A stretch of DNA of 64,000 nt, taken from NCBI GenBank assembly GCA_919902495.1, contig CAKKRC010000012.1, forward strand, positions 1 through 64,000, written 5' to 3'. The translations under genes were made by a program, and so were the position numbers. The notes under the pieces were generated by a model. The model saw only the letters and a list, made by a program, of their open reading frames with translations. It was not told the DNA's origin and searched no databases. Positions within the stretch are counted from its first letter, which is position 1, and every line of letters begins with the position of its first letter. The DNA comes from Nitrospiria bacterium (GTDB lineage Bacteria > Nitrospirota > UBA9217). Shown here piece after piece: positions 49,982 to 57,569 of this stretch.

Positions 49982-50479
49982 ATGCGCTGCCCCTACTGCT
50001 CCAGTGTTGACAACAAGGTGGTGGATTCCCGGATGGGGAAGGAAGGCGAGACCATCCGCCGTCGGAGGGAGTGCCTCAAGTGCGAGGGCCGCTTCACCAC
50101 CTACGAACGCGTCGAGGAGATCCTGCCGTCGGTCATCAAGAAGGATGGACGCCGCGAACCCTATGATCGCCTGAAGATCCTGCACGGGCTCACCAAGGCC
50201 TGCGAGAAGCGCCCTATCAGCGTTGAGGTCCTCGAAAAGTCCGTGGACGACATCGAGAAGTCCCTGCAGGAAAAGGGCTACAAGGAGATCCCGAGCAAGG
50301 CCATCGGCGAAGAAGTGATGAACCGCCTTCACAACCTCGACGAGGTCGCCTATGTCCGGTTCGCGTCGGTCTACCGTTCCTTCAAGGACATCAACGAATT
50401 CATGAGCGAGCTCAAGGACATCCTGAATGAGAAGGAAGTGAAGGTCCCTCAGAAGCCGGAAGCCAAGAGTCAGAAGTAA
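49982..50479 (+). CDS. nrdR: Transcriptional repressor NrdR
   Basis: This 165-residue protein is the ATP/dATP-binding repressor of ribonucleotide reductase genes. The N-terminal zinc ribbon [17 protein letters not shown] with a second CLKC pair, and the ATP-cone ([22 protein letters not shown]) are diagnostic. GAGGT precedes ATG 49982. It is located just after the dCMP deaminase gene, as expected for nucleotide-supply control. No NrdR box was looked for successfully in the window, and no ribonucleotide reductase is encoded here. Confidence 0.94.
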   Translation: MRCPYCSSVDNKVVDSRMGKEGETIRRRRECLKCEGRFTTYERVEEILPSVIKKDGRREPYDRLKILHGLTKACEKRPISVEVLEKSVDDIEKSLQEKGYKEIPSKAIGEEVMNRLHNLDEVAYVRFASVYRSFKDINEFMSELKDILNEKEVKVPQKPEAKSQK

Positions 50480-50484
50480 GACCC

Positions 50485-50530
50485 CAGATGACAGACTACA
50501 GACCACAGATTACAGACAACAGACAACAGA
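50485..50530. repeat. Short CAGACxACA-type tandem repeats
   Basis: The 46 bases between nrdR and priA are built from near-identical 7-10 base units (CAGATGA, CAGACTA, CAGACCA, CAGATTA, CAGACAA, CAGACAA). They are too short and gapless to be a CRISPR array. It looks like a simple repeat of the interspersed kind. Confidence 0.6.
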
Positions 50531-50585
50531 TGGAGGATCTTGACCCAGTCTGCACTCTGACCGTCTGATGTCTGAAAGTCTTCCC

Positions 50586-52760
50586 ATGCCTTCCTTCATC
50601 GTCGACATAGCAGTTCCCGTTTCCGTCCCCAAAACATTCCATTATCTCGCCCCCGAGGAGCTGAAAAGCTCGCTCGCTGTCGGTTCGCGCGTACTCGTCC
50701 CTTTCGGCAGCAGGCGGGTGACCGGAACGGTCGTCGGTTTTCCCTCCAGGTCCGACCAGGAAGGTCTAAAGATCATCATCGAGGTCCTGGGAGACCCGCT
50801 TTCGACGGACCTCATCAAGCTCGCCCGCTGGATGGCGGACTACTACCTTCATCCCCTTGGCCTGTGCATCGAGACCATGGTGCCCGCAGCACTCGGCACC
50901 GCGAAGGTAAAAAAGAAAAAAAGCCTCGCTCTTTTGTCCGGCGATCACGATGTAAAAGCGATCAAGGGGCCGAAGCAGGCGGAGCTGCTCCTGCTCCTGT
51001 GCGGCCGCCAGCTGATTCCCTGGGAAGAGCTGGAAGGTTTTTCTCCCGCGACCATCAAGGCCCTGTGCGACAAAGGCATGGCGGAGATCGTCGAGAAGGC
51101 CGCTGAAGAAGCAGCGGGGTCCGGGGAATTCATCGCCGACCGGCCGCCGACGCTCATGCCCGAGCAGGAAGAGGCCGTGCGCACGATCGGGGCATCGGCC
51201 GCCGCGGGAGCGTTCGATGTTTTTCTGCTCCACGGGGTGACGGGGAGCGGCAAGACCGAGGTATATCTTCATTGCATCGCACGCCTCGCCGGAAGCGGCA
51301 AAGGCGCCATTGTGCTGGTCCCCGAGATCGCGCTCACGCCGCAGCTCCTCGGACGGTTCCGGAAGCGCTTCGGCAACCGTGTGGCCGTTCTGCATAGCGG
51401 CCTGACCGACCGGGAGCGGGCCGACGAGTACCGCCGCATCAGCGCGGGCCTCGTGGACGTGGCGATCGGCGCCCGGTCCGCCGTGTTCGCGCCGTTCCCG
51501 AGCCTGGGGCTCGTGGTCGTGGACGAGGAGCACGAGAATTCCTATAAACAGGACGAAGGCCTGCGCTACCATGCCCGCGACGTCGCGGTGATGCGCGCGA
51601 AGTTCCAGGACGCCGTTTGCGTCCTCGGCTCCGCCACACCGTCCCTGGAAAGTTTCTACAACGCCAGGGCCGGCAAGTACCGGTATCTTCCCATTACGAA
51701 CCGCGTCGACCACCGACCGATGCCGGAGGTGGAGATCATCGATGTCAAGGGTCTGCCCAGAGTGTCGGTCTATTCTCCTGACCTCATTTCCGCCGTGCAG
51801 CAGCGGCTGGACAAGAAGGAACAGACCCTGCTCCTTCTGAACCGCCGGGGATTCTCGTCGGTCCTGATCTGCGGCGACTGCGGCAAGGTCATCCAGTGCC
51901 CGAGCTGCAGCGTGTCCCTCACGTTCCACAAGAGCGAGCGCAGGCTCAAATGCCACTACTGCGATTTCCATATGCCGCCGCCTGCAACGTGCCCGGTGTG
52001 CGGCGGCATCAACCTGAAGCCCCTCGGCACGGGGACGCAGAAGGTCGAAGAAGAGATCTCGGCGCTCTTCCCCGGCGCAGCCGTCGCCCGCATGGACAGC
52101 GACAATACGCGCGGCAGGGACTCCCATGACCGCCTGCTCGGACGGGTGGACCGGGGGGAGATCGACATCCTTCTGGGTACGCAGATGATCGCCAAGGGCC
52201 ATGATTTTCCCGCCGTGACGCTGGTGGGCGCGGTGGATGCCGACGTGGGGCTGAATCTCCCGGACTTCCGGTCCGCCGAGAAGACCTTCCAGCTCATCAC
52301 CCAGGCCGCGGGCAGGGCAGGGCGCGGCGCGATCGCGGGCGAAGTGATCATCCAGACGATGAACCCCGGACATTATGCCCTCAGGCACAGCATGACCCAC
52401 GACTACGAGGGATTCTACCGGGAGGAGATCGTCTACCGGAGCGAGCTCGGGTATCCGCCCGTCCGGAGGATCATCAAGATAGAGGTGAAGAGCAGCCAGG
52501 AGAAGATCGCGGCCGCGGCGGCCGTGACGGCACGGGACCGCATCCGCCACCTCCTCAAAGGAAAAGAGGCGGCGCTGCTCGGACCGGCGCCCTCGCCCAT
52601 AGCAAAAGTGCGGGGCAAACACCGGTTCCAGATGCTCCTGCTGTCGCCGAAACGGGAAACGCTGCGCATGCTGGCCCTGGAGGCCCGCAAGGCGGTGGAG
52701 GAGAAGTACGGGCGGAAGGTCCAGGTGATCGTGGACGTGGATCCCGTGAATCTGATGTAG
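50586..52760 (+). CDS. priA: Primosomal protein N' (PriA helicase)
   Basis: This 724-residue protein is the PriA replication-restart helicase. The 3'-DNA-binding N-terminus (IDIAVPVSVPKTFHYL-like FIVDIAVPVSVPKTFHYLAP), Walker A GVTGSGKTE, VVDEEHE box, the zinc-binding cysteines (CGDCGKVIQC, PSC, CHYCDFH, CPVCGG) and motif V/VI regions (GTQMIAKGHDFPAV, AAGRAGRG) are present in order. ATG 50586 starts the usual MPSFIVDIAVP; ATG 50568 is an alternative. It is needed to reload the replisome at broken forks. A gap of about 160 bases follows to the higBA pair. Confidence 0.93.
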   Translation: MPSFIVDIAVPVSVPKTFHYLAPEELKSSLAVGSRVLVPFGSRRVTGTVVGFPSRSDQEGLKIIIEVLGDPLSTDLIKLARWMADYYLHPLGLCIETMVPAALGTAKVKKKKSLALLSGDHDVKAIKGPKQAELLLLLCGRQLIPWEELEGFSPATIKALCDKGMAEIVEKAAEEAAGSGEFIADRPPTLMPEQEEAVRTIGASAAAGAFDVFLLHGVTGSGKTEVYLHCIARLAGSGKGAIVLVPEIALTPQLLGRFRKRFGNRVAVLHSGLTDRERADEYRRISAGLVDVAIGARSAVFAPFPSLGLVVVDEEHENSYKQDEGLRYHARDVAVMRAKFQDAVCVLGSATPSLESFYNARAGKYRYLPITNRVDHRPMPEVEIIDVKGLPRVSVYSPDLISAVQQRLDKKEQTLLLLNRRGFSSVLICGDCGKVIQCPSCSVSLTFHKSERRLKCHYCDFHMPPPATCPVCGGINLKPLGTGTQKVEEEISALFPGAAVARMDSDNTRGRDSHDRLLGRVDRGEIDILLGTQMIAKGHDFPAVTLVGAVDADVGLNLPDFRSAEKTFQLITQAAGRAGRGAIAGEVIIQTMNPGHYALRHSMTHDYEGFYREEIVYRSELGYPPVRRIIKIEVKSSQEKIAAAAAVTARDRIRHLLKGKEAALLGPAPSPIAKVRGKHRFQMLLLSPKRETLRMLALEARKAVEEKYGRKVQVIVDVDPVNLM

Positions 52761-52883
52761 TAAGACCCCGTTAACTTATTTTCCGACAGCCGTTTCGGCT
52801 TTACATTCCCCGTTGGTATATAGTATCCTCGAATCGCTCCTCAGCACGTCCAAGTACCATAGATAAATAAGCAATAATTCATT

Positions 52884-52898
52884 AACCCCAGGGGTTAT
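52884..52898. promoter_or_regulatory. Palindrome upstream of higBA, possible operator
   Basis: TAACCCC-A-GGGGTTA is a perfect 7-base inverted repeat 25 bases before the toxin start. Its place suits self-repression by the HigA-type protein encoded next. The assignment is inference. Confidence 0.4.
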
Positions 52899-52922
52899 TT
52901 ATATTGACAGCGGTTCGCGGCC

Positions 52923-53261
52923 ATGCTACTATCCTTTCACACCGGAAAATTCGAGAAGGAATGTAATGATCAGAAGGCCCTCACGCGCCGATGGGGGCCG
53001 GAGCAGGCGAAGCTCATCGCCCGCAGGCTCGCGGAACTTGAGGCCGCTGATAACCTCGAGGTCCTGCGATCATTACCCCAGGTCCGGGCCCATGAACTGA
53101 AAGGAAGCCGGGCCGGCCAGATATCGCTCGACGTGAAGCATCCCTACCGCCTGCTGATCGCCCCCGACTACGACGACCCGCCTTGCAAGAAGGATGGGGG
53201 CCTGGACTGGCAAAGAATAACGAAGATCAAGATCCTTGGAGTGACCAATACCCATGAGTAA
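52923..53261 (+). CDS. higB: HigB/RelE-family toxin
   Basis: This 112-residue protein is a HigB-type mRNA interferase of the RelE superfamily, with the plasmid-killer family signature LSFHTGKFEKECND at the start, RWGPEQAKLIARRLAELEAADNLEVLRSLP and HELKGSRAGQISLDVKHPYRLLIAP. It cuts mRNA on ribosomes when free. ATG 52923 gives the family's normal N-terminus, though a recognisable ribosome site is weak. Its 3' end overlaps the HigA-type gene by 8 bases, with toxin first as in all higBA loci. Confidence 0.85.
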   Translation: MLLSFHTGKFEKECNDQKALTRRWGPEQAKLIARRLAELEAADNLEVLRSLPQVRAHELKGSRAGQISLDVKHPYRLLIAPDYDDPPCKKDGGLDWQRITKIKILGVTNTHE

Positions 53262-54351
53262 GAAAGTACAAAGCGCATACAGGCCGAACTACGCCGTGTT
53301 TCCGGGGGACACCCTGCGCGAGACCATCGAGGCGTACGGCATGAGCCAGGCGGAACTGGCGGAACGCACCGGAAGGCCGTACAAGACCATCAGCGAGATC
53401 ATTACAGGCAAGGCGTCCATTACCGCGGAGACAGCGCTCCAGTTCGAGCGGGTCCTCAGTGTTCCCGCGTCGTTTTGGAATAACCTGGAGCGAAACTACC
53501 AGGAGGCGCGCGCCCGGATGAAGGAGGAGGAGCACCTCCAGGCGAAAGTGGCGTGGCTCAAGAACTTCCCGGTCAAACAGCTCGTGAAGCTCGGCTGGGT
53601 CCCCCGGCAGGAAGAACTGCTTAAGCAGATGCAAGCCCTCCTGAATTTCTTCGGTGTTGCCGGGATCGAGGAATGGGACGCCCTGTGGAAGACACCACAG
53701 GCCGCCTACCGGAAATCAGAGGCCTTCAAGAGCAGCCCCTATGCAACCGCTGCGTGGCTGCGAAAAGGTGAGGTCGACGCGGCCGCAATCCAGTGCAAGC
53801 CGCACGACGCGGCGGCATTTGAAGATGCCCTCAGTAAGATCAGAACTCTAACGACCAAGCCGCCCGACTCCTTCGCAACGCAGATGGTAAAGCTCTGCGC
53901 CGAGACTGGGGTCGCGGTAACGTTCGTGCCCGAACTTCCCGGCACGCGCGTATACGGCGTAACACGGTGGCTGAATCCGAACAAGGCACTGATCCAACTC
54001 AGTCTCCGGGGAAAGAGCGACGATCATCTCTGGTTCACCTTCTTCCACGAAGCGGGACATATTCTCTATCACGGGAAGAGAGAGGTGTTCATCGAGGAAA
54101 AGGGCAAGCAGGAGAGCAAGGCGGAGCAGGAAGCGGACCGCTATGCTCAGGACCTTCTCATTCCTTCCAGCGAATACAAAGCCTTTCTGGCCGGCAACAA
54201 ATATGACAACGCATCCATAAGCAGCCTTGCAAAGAAGATCGGCATTGCTCCTGGTATCGTGGTTGGTCGGTTGCAGCATGAAAGGGTCATCCCGTATAGT
54301 AAGGGCAATAGTTTGAAATCTCAATTTCGACTTGCTATTGCCGAAGCATAG
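53254..54351 (+). CDS. HigA-type antitoxin fused to ImmA/IrrE metallopeptidase domain
   Basis: This 365-residue protein has an XRE helix-turn-helix of the HigA type (residues about 18-75: GDTLRETIEAYGMSQAELAERTGRPYKTISEIITGK) followed by a long C-terminal region with an ImmA/IrrE zinc-peptidase site, HExxH in WFTFFHEAGHILYH (about 265-280), and a downstream acidic pair (EQEADRYAQDLLIP). Such XRE-peptidase proteins can cleave repressors. As partner of a HigB toxin the HTH part would neutralise and repress. The overlap with higB of 8 bases supports coupling. Whether the peptidase acts on the antitoxin function itself is unknown. Confidence 0.85.
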   Translation: MSKKVQSAYRPNYAVFPGDTLRETIEAYGMSQAELAERTGRPYKTISEIITGKASITAETALQFERVLSVPASFWNNLERNYQEARARMKEEEHLQAKVAWLKNFPVKQLVKLGWVPRQEELLKQMQALLNFFGVAGIEEWDALWKTPQAAYRKSEAFKSSPYATAAWLRKGEVDAAAIQCKPHDAAAFEDALSKIRTLTTKPPDSFATQMVKLCAETGVAVTFVPELPGTRVYGVTRWLNPNKALIQLSLRGKSDDHLWFTFFHEAGHILYHGKREVFIEEKGKQESKAEQEADRYAQDLLIPSSEYKAFLAGNKYDNASISSLAKKIGIAPGIVVGRLQHERVIPYSKGNSLKSQFRLAIAEA

Positions 54352-54374
54352 AGAATAATAGAGAAAAGGAAAGC

Positions 54375-54635
54375 ATGATGCCCGTAACCGTGTCGGCGGC
54401 AAAAAAGGAATTACACAGGCTTGTCGGTGTTGTGCAGGGCAACGGTAAGACCGTTGTAATAACGAAGCGTGGCACTCCCGCTGCGGTGCTGATGAGTTAT
54501 GCGGCTTACGAAAGTCTCCGAGAGACAGCTCTCGTATCCTCCGACGGGTCGCTTATGCGTGATATTCGACGCGGTCTTCGGGACTTGCGGGCAAAGAAAG
54601 CCCGTCTTTATACGCTTGACGAGCTTTTCTCATAG
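54375..54635 (+). CDS. Phd/YefM-type antitoxin without adjacent toxin
   Basis: This 86-residue protein matches the Phd/YefM antitoxin family: VTVSAAKKELHRLVGVVQGNGKTVVITKRGTPAAVLMSYAAYESL. It would bind a RelE/Txe or Doc-type toxin and its own operator. The gene stands 20 bases after the HigA-type gene and 8 bases before smpB, with no toxin gene in either slot. It may be a solitary antitoxin, a leftover of a lost pair, or may act on a distant toxin. ATG 54375 and 54378 are both possible. Confidence 0.8.
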   Translation: MMPVTVSAAKKELHRLVGVVQGNGKTVVITKRGTPAAVLMSYAAYESLRETALVSSDGSLMRDIRRGLRDLRAKKARLYTLDELFS

Positions 54636-54643
54636 CATACATT

Positions 54644-55111
54644 ATGACCCAGAAAAAAGAAGATACAACGGTAGCTACGAACCGCAAGGCGCGCCACGAC
54701 TACTTCATTGAAGAGACCGTTGAAGCGGGGATAGCGCTCCGGGGCACGGAGGTGAAGTCCCTTCGCCTCGGCCTCGCGAACTTGACGGACAGCTACGTCC
54801 TGATCAGGAACAACGAGGCGTTCCTGTTCAATGCGAACATCAGCCCCTATACCCACGGCAACATTGCGAACCACGAGCCGCTCCGGACACGCAAACTCCT
54901 GCTTCACAAAGCGGAGATCGTCAAGCTTCTCTGGAAAATGTCCCAGAAGGGCTTCACGCTCATCCCGCTCAAGCTCTACTTCGTCCGGGGCAAGGCCAAG
55001 GTGCTCATCGGCCTGGCCAAGGGCAAAAAATCCTTTGACAAGCGCGACACGATCAAGGAAAAGGAATCGAAGCGCGAAGTGGAACGGGTTATGAAGGACC
55101 GGCACCGGTAG
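54644..55111 (+). CDS. smpB: SsrA-binding protein SmpB
   Basis: This 155-residue protein binds tmRNA and brings it to stalled ribosomes. The typical RKARHDYFIEETVEAGIALRGTEVKSLR, then YTHGNIANHEPLRTRKLLLHKAEI, and the C-terminal basic tail GKKSFDKRDTIKEKESKRE are all there. ATG 54644 comes 8 bases after the Phd-like gene, and no separate promoter was seen, so it may share its transcript. No tmRNA gene (ssrA) was found in the window. Confidence 0.95.
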   Translation: MTQKKEDTTVATNRKARHDYFIEETVEAGIALRGTEVKSLRLGLANLTDSYVLIRNNEAFLFNANISPYTHGNIANHEPLRTRKLLLHKAEIVKLLWKMSQKGFTLIPLKLYFVRGKAKVLIGLAKGKKSFDKRDTIKEKESKREVERVMKDRHR

Positions 55112-55248
55112 GCCCCACCCCGCCTTTTTTCTGCTACACTTAGAACAGGTCGTCACGAAGCACCCACCCCGAACGATAAGACACGATACCGTGTGGCATC
55201 GCTAGTTGCGCCGTGGCGACACTATTTTCTGCTTTAAGGGAGGTAGCC

Positions 55249-56055
55249 ATGAAACAGGTACTGACAATATTGATGGTGATAGCTCTGGTCATGGTTGGTG
55301 CCGGCCTCGCAGCAGCGGCCCCCAAGATCGAGGGCAAACCCGTGGAATACACCGCGGGCGGCGTCACCCTGAAGGGATATATCGCCTATGACGCGAATGT
55401 GAAAGGAACGCGGCCGGGCGTCCTGGTGGTCCATGAGTGGTGGGGACAGAATGAATATGTCCGAAAGCGGGCGCGCATGCTGGCCGAGCTGGGTTATACG
55501 GCCCTTGCGCTCGACATGTATGGCGAAGGGAAAATGGCAGAGCATCCCGGAGACGCGGGCAAATTCTCGTCCGAGGTGATGAAGAACTTTCCGGTGGCGA
55601 AGGAACGCTTCTTCGCGGCTATGGACTTTCTGAAGAAGCAGCCGACCGTGGACCCCGCCAGGATCGCGGCCGTCGGGTACTGTTTCGGTGGCGGGGTGGT
55701 GCTGAACATGGCACGCCAGGGCGTGGACCTCAAGGGCGTGGCCAGCTTCCACGGCAGCCTGGCTGTCGTGAAGCCGGACCAGCCGACGCCGATCAGGGCA
55801 GCGGTGCGGGTCTACAACGGCGCCGATGACAAGTTCATCCCGGCCGAGGCCATCGAGGGGCTCAAGATGGAGATGGCCGATGGGAAGGTGAACTTCATGT
55901 TCACGAACTATCCCGGCGCGGTCCACAGCTTCACGAACCCGGACGCCACCGAGCTTGCCAAGAAGTTCAATATGCCCATTGCATACAATGCTGCTGCGGA
56001 TAAGGGATCCTGGGAGGATATGCAGAAGTTCTTCAAGGAGATCTTCAAGAAGTAG
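55249..56055 (+). CDS. Secreted dienelactone hydrolase-family protein
   Basis: This 268-residue protein has a Sec signal peptide (GAGLAAAAP) and the alpha/beta hydrolase fold of the dienelactone hydrolase family: LVVHEWWGQNEYVRKRARMLAELGY, nucleophile elbow GYCFGG with Cys, acid in GADDKFIP and His in PGAVHSFTNP. The family hydrolyses cyclic esters; periplasmic members have diverse or unknown substrates. AAGGGAGGTAG precedes ATG 55249. A strong terminator follows the stop. Confidence 0.87.
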   Translation: MKQVLTILMVIALVMVGAGLAAAAPKIEGKPVEYTAGGVTLKGYIAYDANVKGTRPGVLVVHEWWGQNEYVRKRARMLAELGYTALALDMYGEGKMAEHPGDAGKFSSEVMKNFPVAKERFFAAMDFLKKQPTVDPARIAAVGYCFGGGVVLNMARQGVDLKGVASFHGSLAVVKPDQPTPIRAAVRVYNGADDKFIPAEAIEGLKMEMADGKVNFMFTNYPGAVHSFTNPDATELAKKFNMPIAYNAAADKGSWEDMQKFFKEIFKK

Positions 56056-56076
56056 CGAGGGAAGGCTTTCATCGAG

Positions 56077-56108
56077 AGCGCAGGCTTGCATGCCTGCGCT
56101 TTTTTTTG
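56077..56108 (+). terminator. Intrinsic terminator after hydrolase gene
   Basis: AGCGCAGGC (56077-56085) and GCCTGCGCT (56092-56100) pair perfectly around TTGCAT, followed by a run of T residues. Confidence 0.88.
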
Positions 56109-56131
56109 CCCCGGCAGCGGAACGGTCCTTA

Positions 56132-56160
56132 TTGGCGCGGCGTCTGATGTATGGTACAAT
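56132..56160 (+). promoter_or_regulatory. Promoter of the DUF493 gene
   Basis: TTGGCG at 56132-56137 and TACAAT at 56155-56160 with a 17-base spacer. The start would be near 56167, only 2 bases before the first likely ATG at 56169, so the message may be leaderless. Confidence 0.55.
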
Positions 56161-56168
56161 GCAACATT

Positions 56169-56432
56169 ATGCATGACACGATCACGTGTATGGAATTTCC
56201 CTGTTCCTTTCCGCTCAAGGTGATGGGGCAGAAGAGCGATGCCTTCGAAAAGGCGGTGCGCGGGATCCTGTCGAGGCACCTGCCGGGGATAGCGGTCGAG
56301 TACGAAAGCCGGCCGAGCGGCACCGGCAAATACCTGGCCATTACCGCGACCTTCACTGCAACGAGCCGGGAACAACTGGACGCCCTCTATCGGGAACTGA
56401 ACGCACACGAGCTGGTCGTGATGACGTTGTAA
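56169..56432 (+). CDS. DUF493/YbeD family protein
   Basis: This 87-residue protein matches YbeD (DUF493), a small ferredoxin-like-fold protein often encoded beside lipoate synthesis genes. The signature FPCSFPLKVMGQKSDAFEKAV and the end YRELNAHELVVMTL line up with it. It is thought to have a regulatory role in lipoylation but that is not settled. The start is ATG 56169 or ATG 56190 (MEFPCSF). It stands alone between the terminator and the receiver-PilZ gene. Confidence 0.8.
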   Translation: MHDTITCMEFPCSFPLKVMGQKSDAFEKAVRGILSRHLPGIAVEYESRPSGTGKYLAITATFTATSREQLDALYRELNAHELVVMTL

Positions 56433-56560
56433 CGAGTTGTTGAAAAAGACTTCTTGTAGCAACAACGCACCCTAAAGGGTGCGGCTACCCTGTGAAGAAC
56501 AATACGTTATCGTTGGTAGCCGTCCCGTGCTAGCGGGACGACATAGCGTTTTTCACCTTT

Positions 56561-57262
56561 ATGAAAAAAGTACTGATCGCAAAAGAGCTCCACGCCCTGC
56601 TTGAGCAGGACCGTTCCTTTCTGGACCGGACGGACATGCAGGTGTTCGTCGCCGCAACGAACGACGAGGTGTTGACCATCCATCGCGCCGAGCGGGTGGA
56701 CCTCATCATAGCGAAGCTCGATCTGCCGGGCATGGCCAGCGAGAAACTGTATGGTCTGATCCGGGAGGATGCGGCACTTCGCACGGTCTCGACGATCTTG
56801 TGCTGCGCGAACACTCCCGCGGCGATCAAGCAATGCTCGCACTGCAGGGTGAACGCCGTTCTTCTGGAGCCGCTCCATTCCGTTCTGCTCATGGCAAAGG
56901 CACAGCAGCTCCTCGATATTGCCGCCCGGGAGATGATCCGCGTGCTTCTGGGCGTGGTCATAGATGGCCGCTTCGGGGACGAAGCGTTCTACTGCCGTAC
57001 GAAGAACGTCAGCGCCACCGGCATGATGATCGAGACCAGGAAGCGGCTTGTTGAAGGCGCGCGGCTGACGTGTCAATTCTATCTCCCCGATGCGACAAGG
57101 ATCCAGGCGCCAGGCAAGATCGTCAGGATCATTCAACAGACGTCCGGAGGCGGAGACCAGCAATACGGTCTCATGTTCACCGACATCGCCCCCGAGACCA
57201 AACAGCTGCTTGCCGACTTTGTCGAAAGCACCCGGCGCAAATCGCAGCCGGGCGGTCAATGA
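56561..57262 (+). CDS. Degenerate receiver domain fused to PilZ domain, paralogue
   Basis: This 233-residue protein is the second receiver-PilZ fusion of the window (compare 11053-11775). The receiver (1-120) lacks the phospho-acceptor Asp: the strand reads LIIAKLDLPGM, with Lys in its place, and the C-terminal loop lysine is Glu (LLEPLH). The PilZ domain (about 125-225) keeps REMIR and KNVSATG, the c-di-GMP-binding pattern. Thus the receiver is likely a protein-binding scaffold and the PilZ domain the sensor. An ATG without a strong ribosome site opens it at 56561. The start is uncertain by a few codons. Confidence 0.8.
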   Translation: MKKVLIAKELHALLEQDRSFLDRTDMQVFVAATNDEVLTIHRAERVDLIIAKLDLPGMASEKLYGLIREDAALRTVSTILCCANTPAAIKQCSHCRVNAVLLEPLHSVLLMAKAQQLLDIAAREMIRVLLGVVIDGRFGDEAFYCRTKNVSATGMMIETRKRLVEGARLTCQFYLPDATRIQAPGKIVRIIQQTSGGGDQQYGLMFTDIAPETKQLLADFVESTRRKSQPGGQ

Positions 57263-57569
57263 ACGTGTCATTGCCTCCGGAATGAAGTAATACCGACCCG
57301 GCAGATCCTTTATGTAACCACGGGTCCCGACACTTACGGGACACACAGATAAACACTGTTTTGAATTTTGCTCGTAGAACCAGTATTTTTAACCGTGTGC
57401 GGCGAAGCCGCCAGTGGTTATAAAGCCTTTTATGTCAAATAGGACAGCTCGTGGTGAGGCCCTCCCCCCTGCAACCCATTCAAAATCCCGTTGTGCAAGC
57501 CTAAAAAATAGTATAGAATTATTTCACTTTTCGCGCTCAGTCCCTTATTTTATTTTTCAGGAGGAAGCA
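57263..57569. other. Intergenic gap of 307 bases with palindromic element and TrpB2 leader
   Basis: No gene is seen. It holds the AACCAC...GTGGTT element (57316-57419) and, before the TrpB2 start, a TTGTGC/TAGAAT-like promoter (57491-57496 and 57514-57519, 17-base spacer). AGGAGG lies just before ATG 57570. Confidence 0.45.
57316..57419. repeat. AACCAC...GTGGTT element, copy before the TrpB2 gene
   Basis: A 104-base segment bounded by AACCAC and its mirror GTGGTT, with CGTGTGCGGCGAAGCC near the right end. The same ends and interior style are found at 47900-48006. Confidence 0.6.

Noticed and set aside
50485-50530. Possible CRISPR array
   Set aside because: Units are 7-10 bases without spacers, and no cas genes are in the window.
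50766-52622. Minus-strand open frame of 618 codons
   Set aside because: It is the shadow of priA; no motif is seen and no ribosome site precedes it.
52905-52932. TTGACA-16-TACTAT promoter-like pair
   Set aside because: The -10 box lies inside the start of higB (ATG 52923), so it cannot drive a message with that start. The toxin's N-terminus fits its family, so the start is kept and the promoter match treated as chance.
54499-54711. Overlapping frame as possible toxin for the Phd/YefM-like antitoxin
   Set aside because: The translation has no toxin-family features and overlaps both the antitoxin and smpB; it is a shadow.
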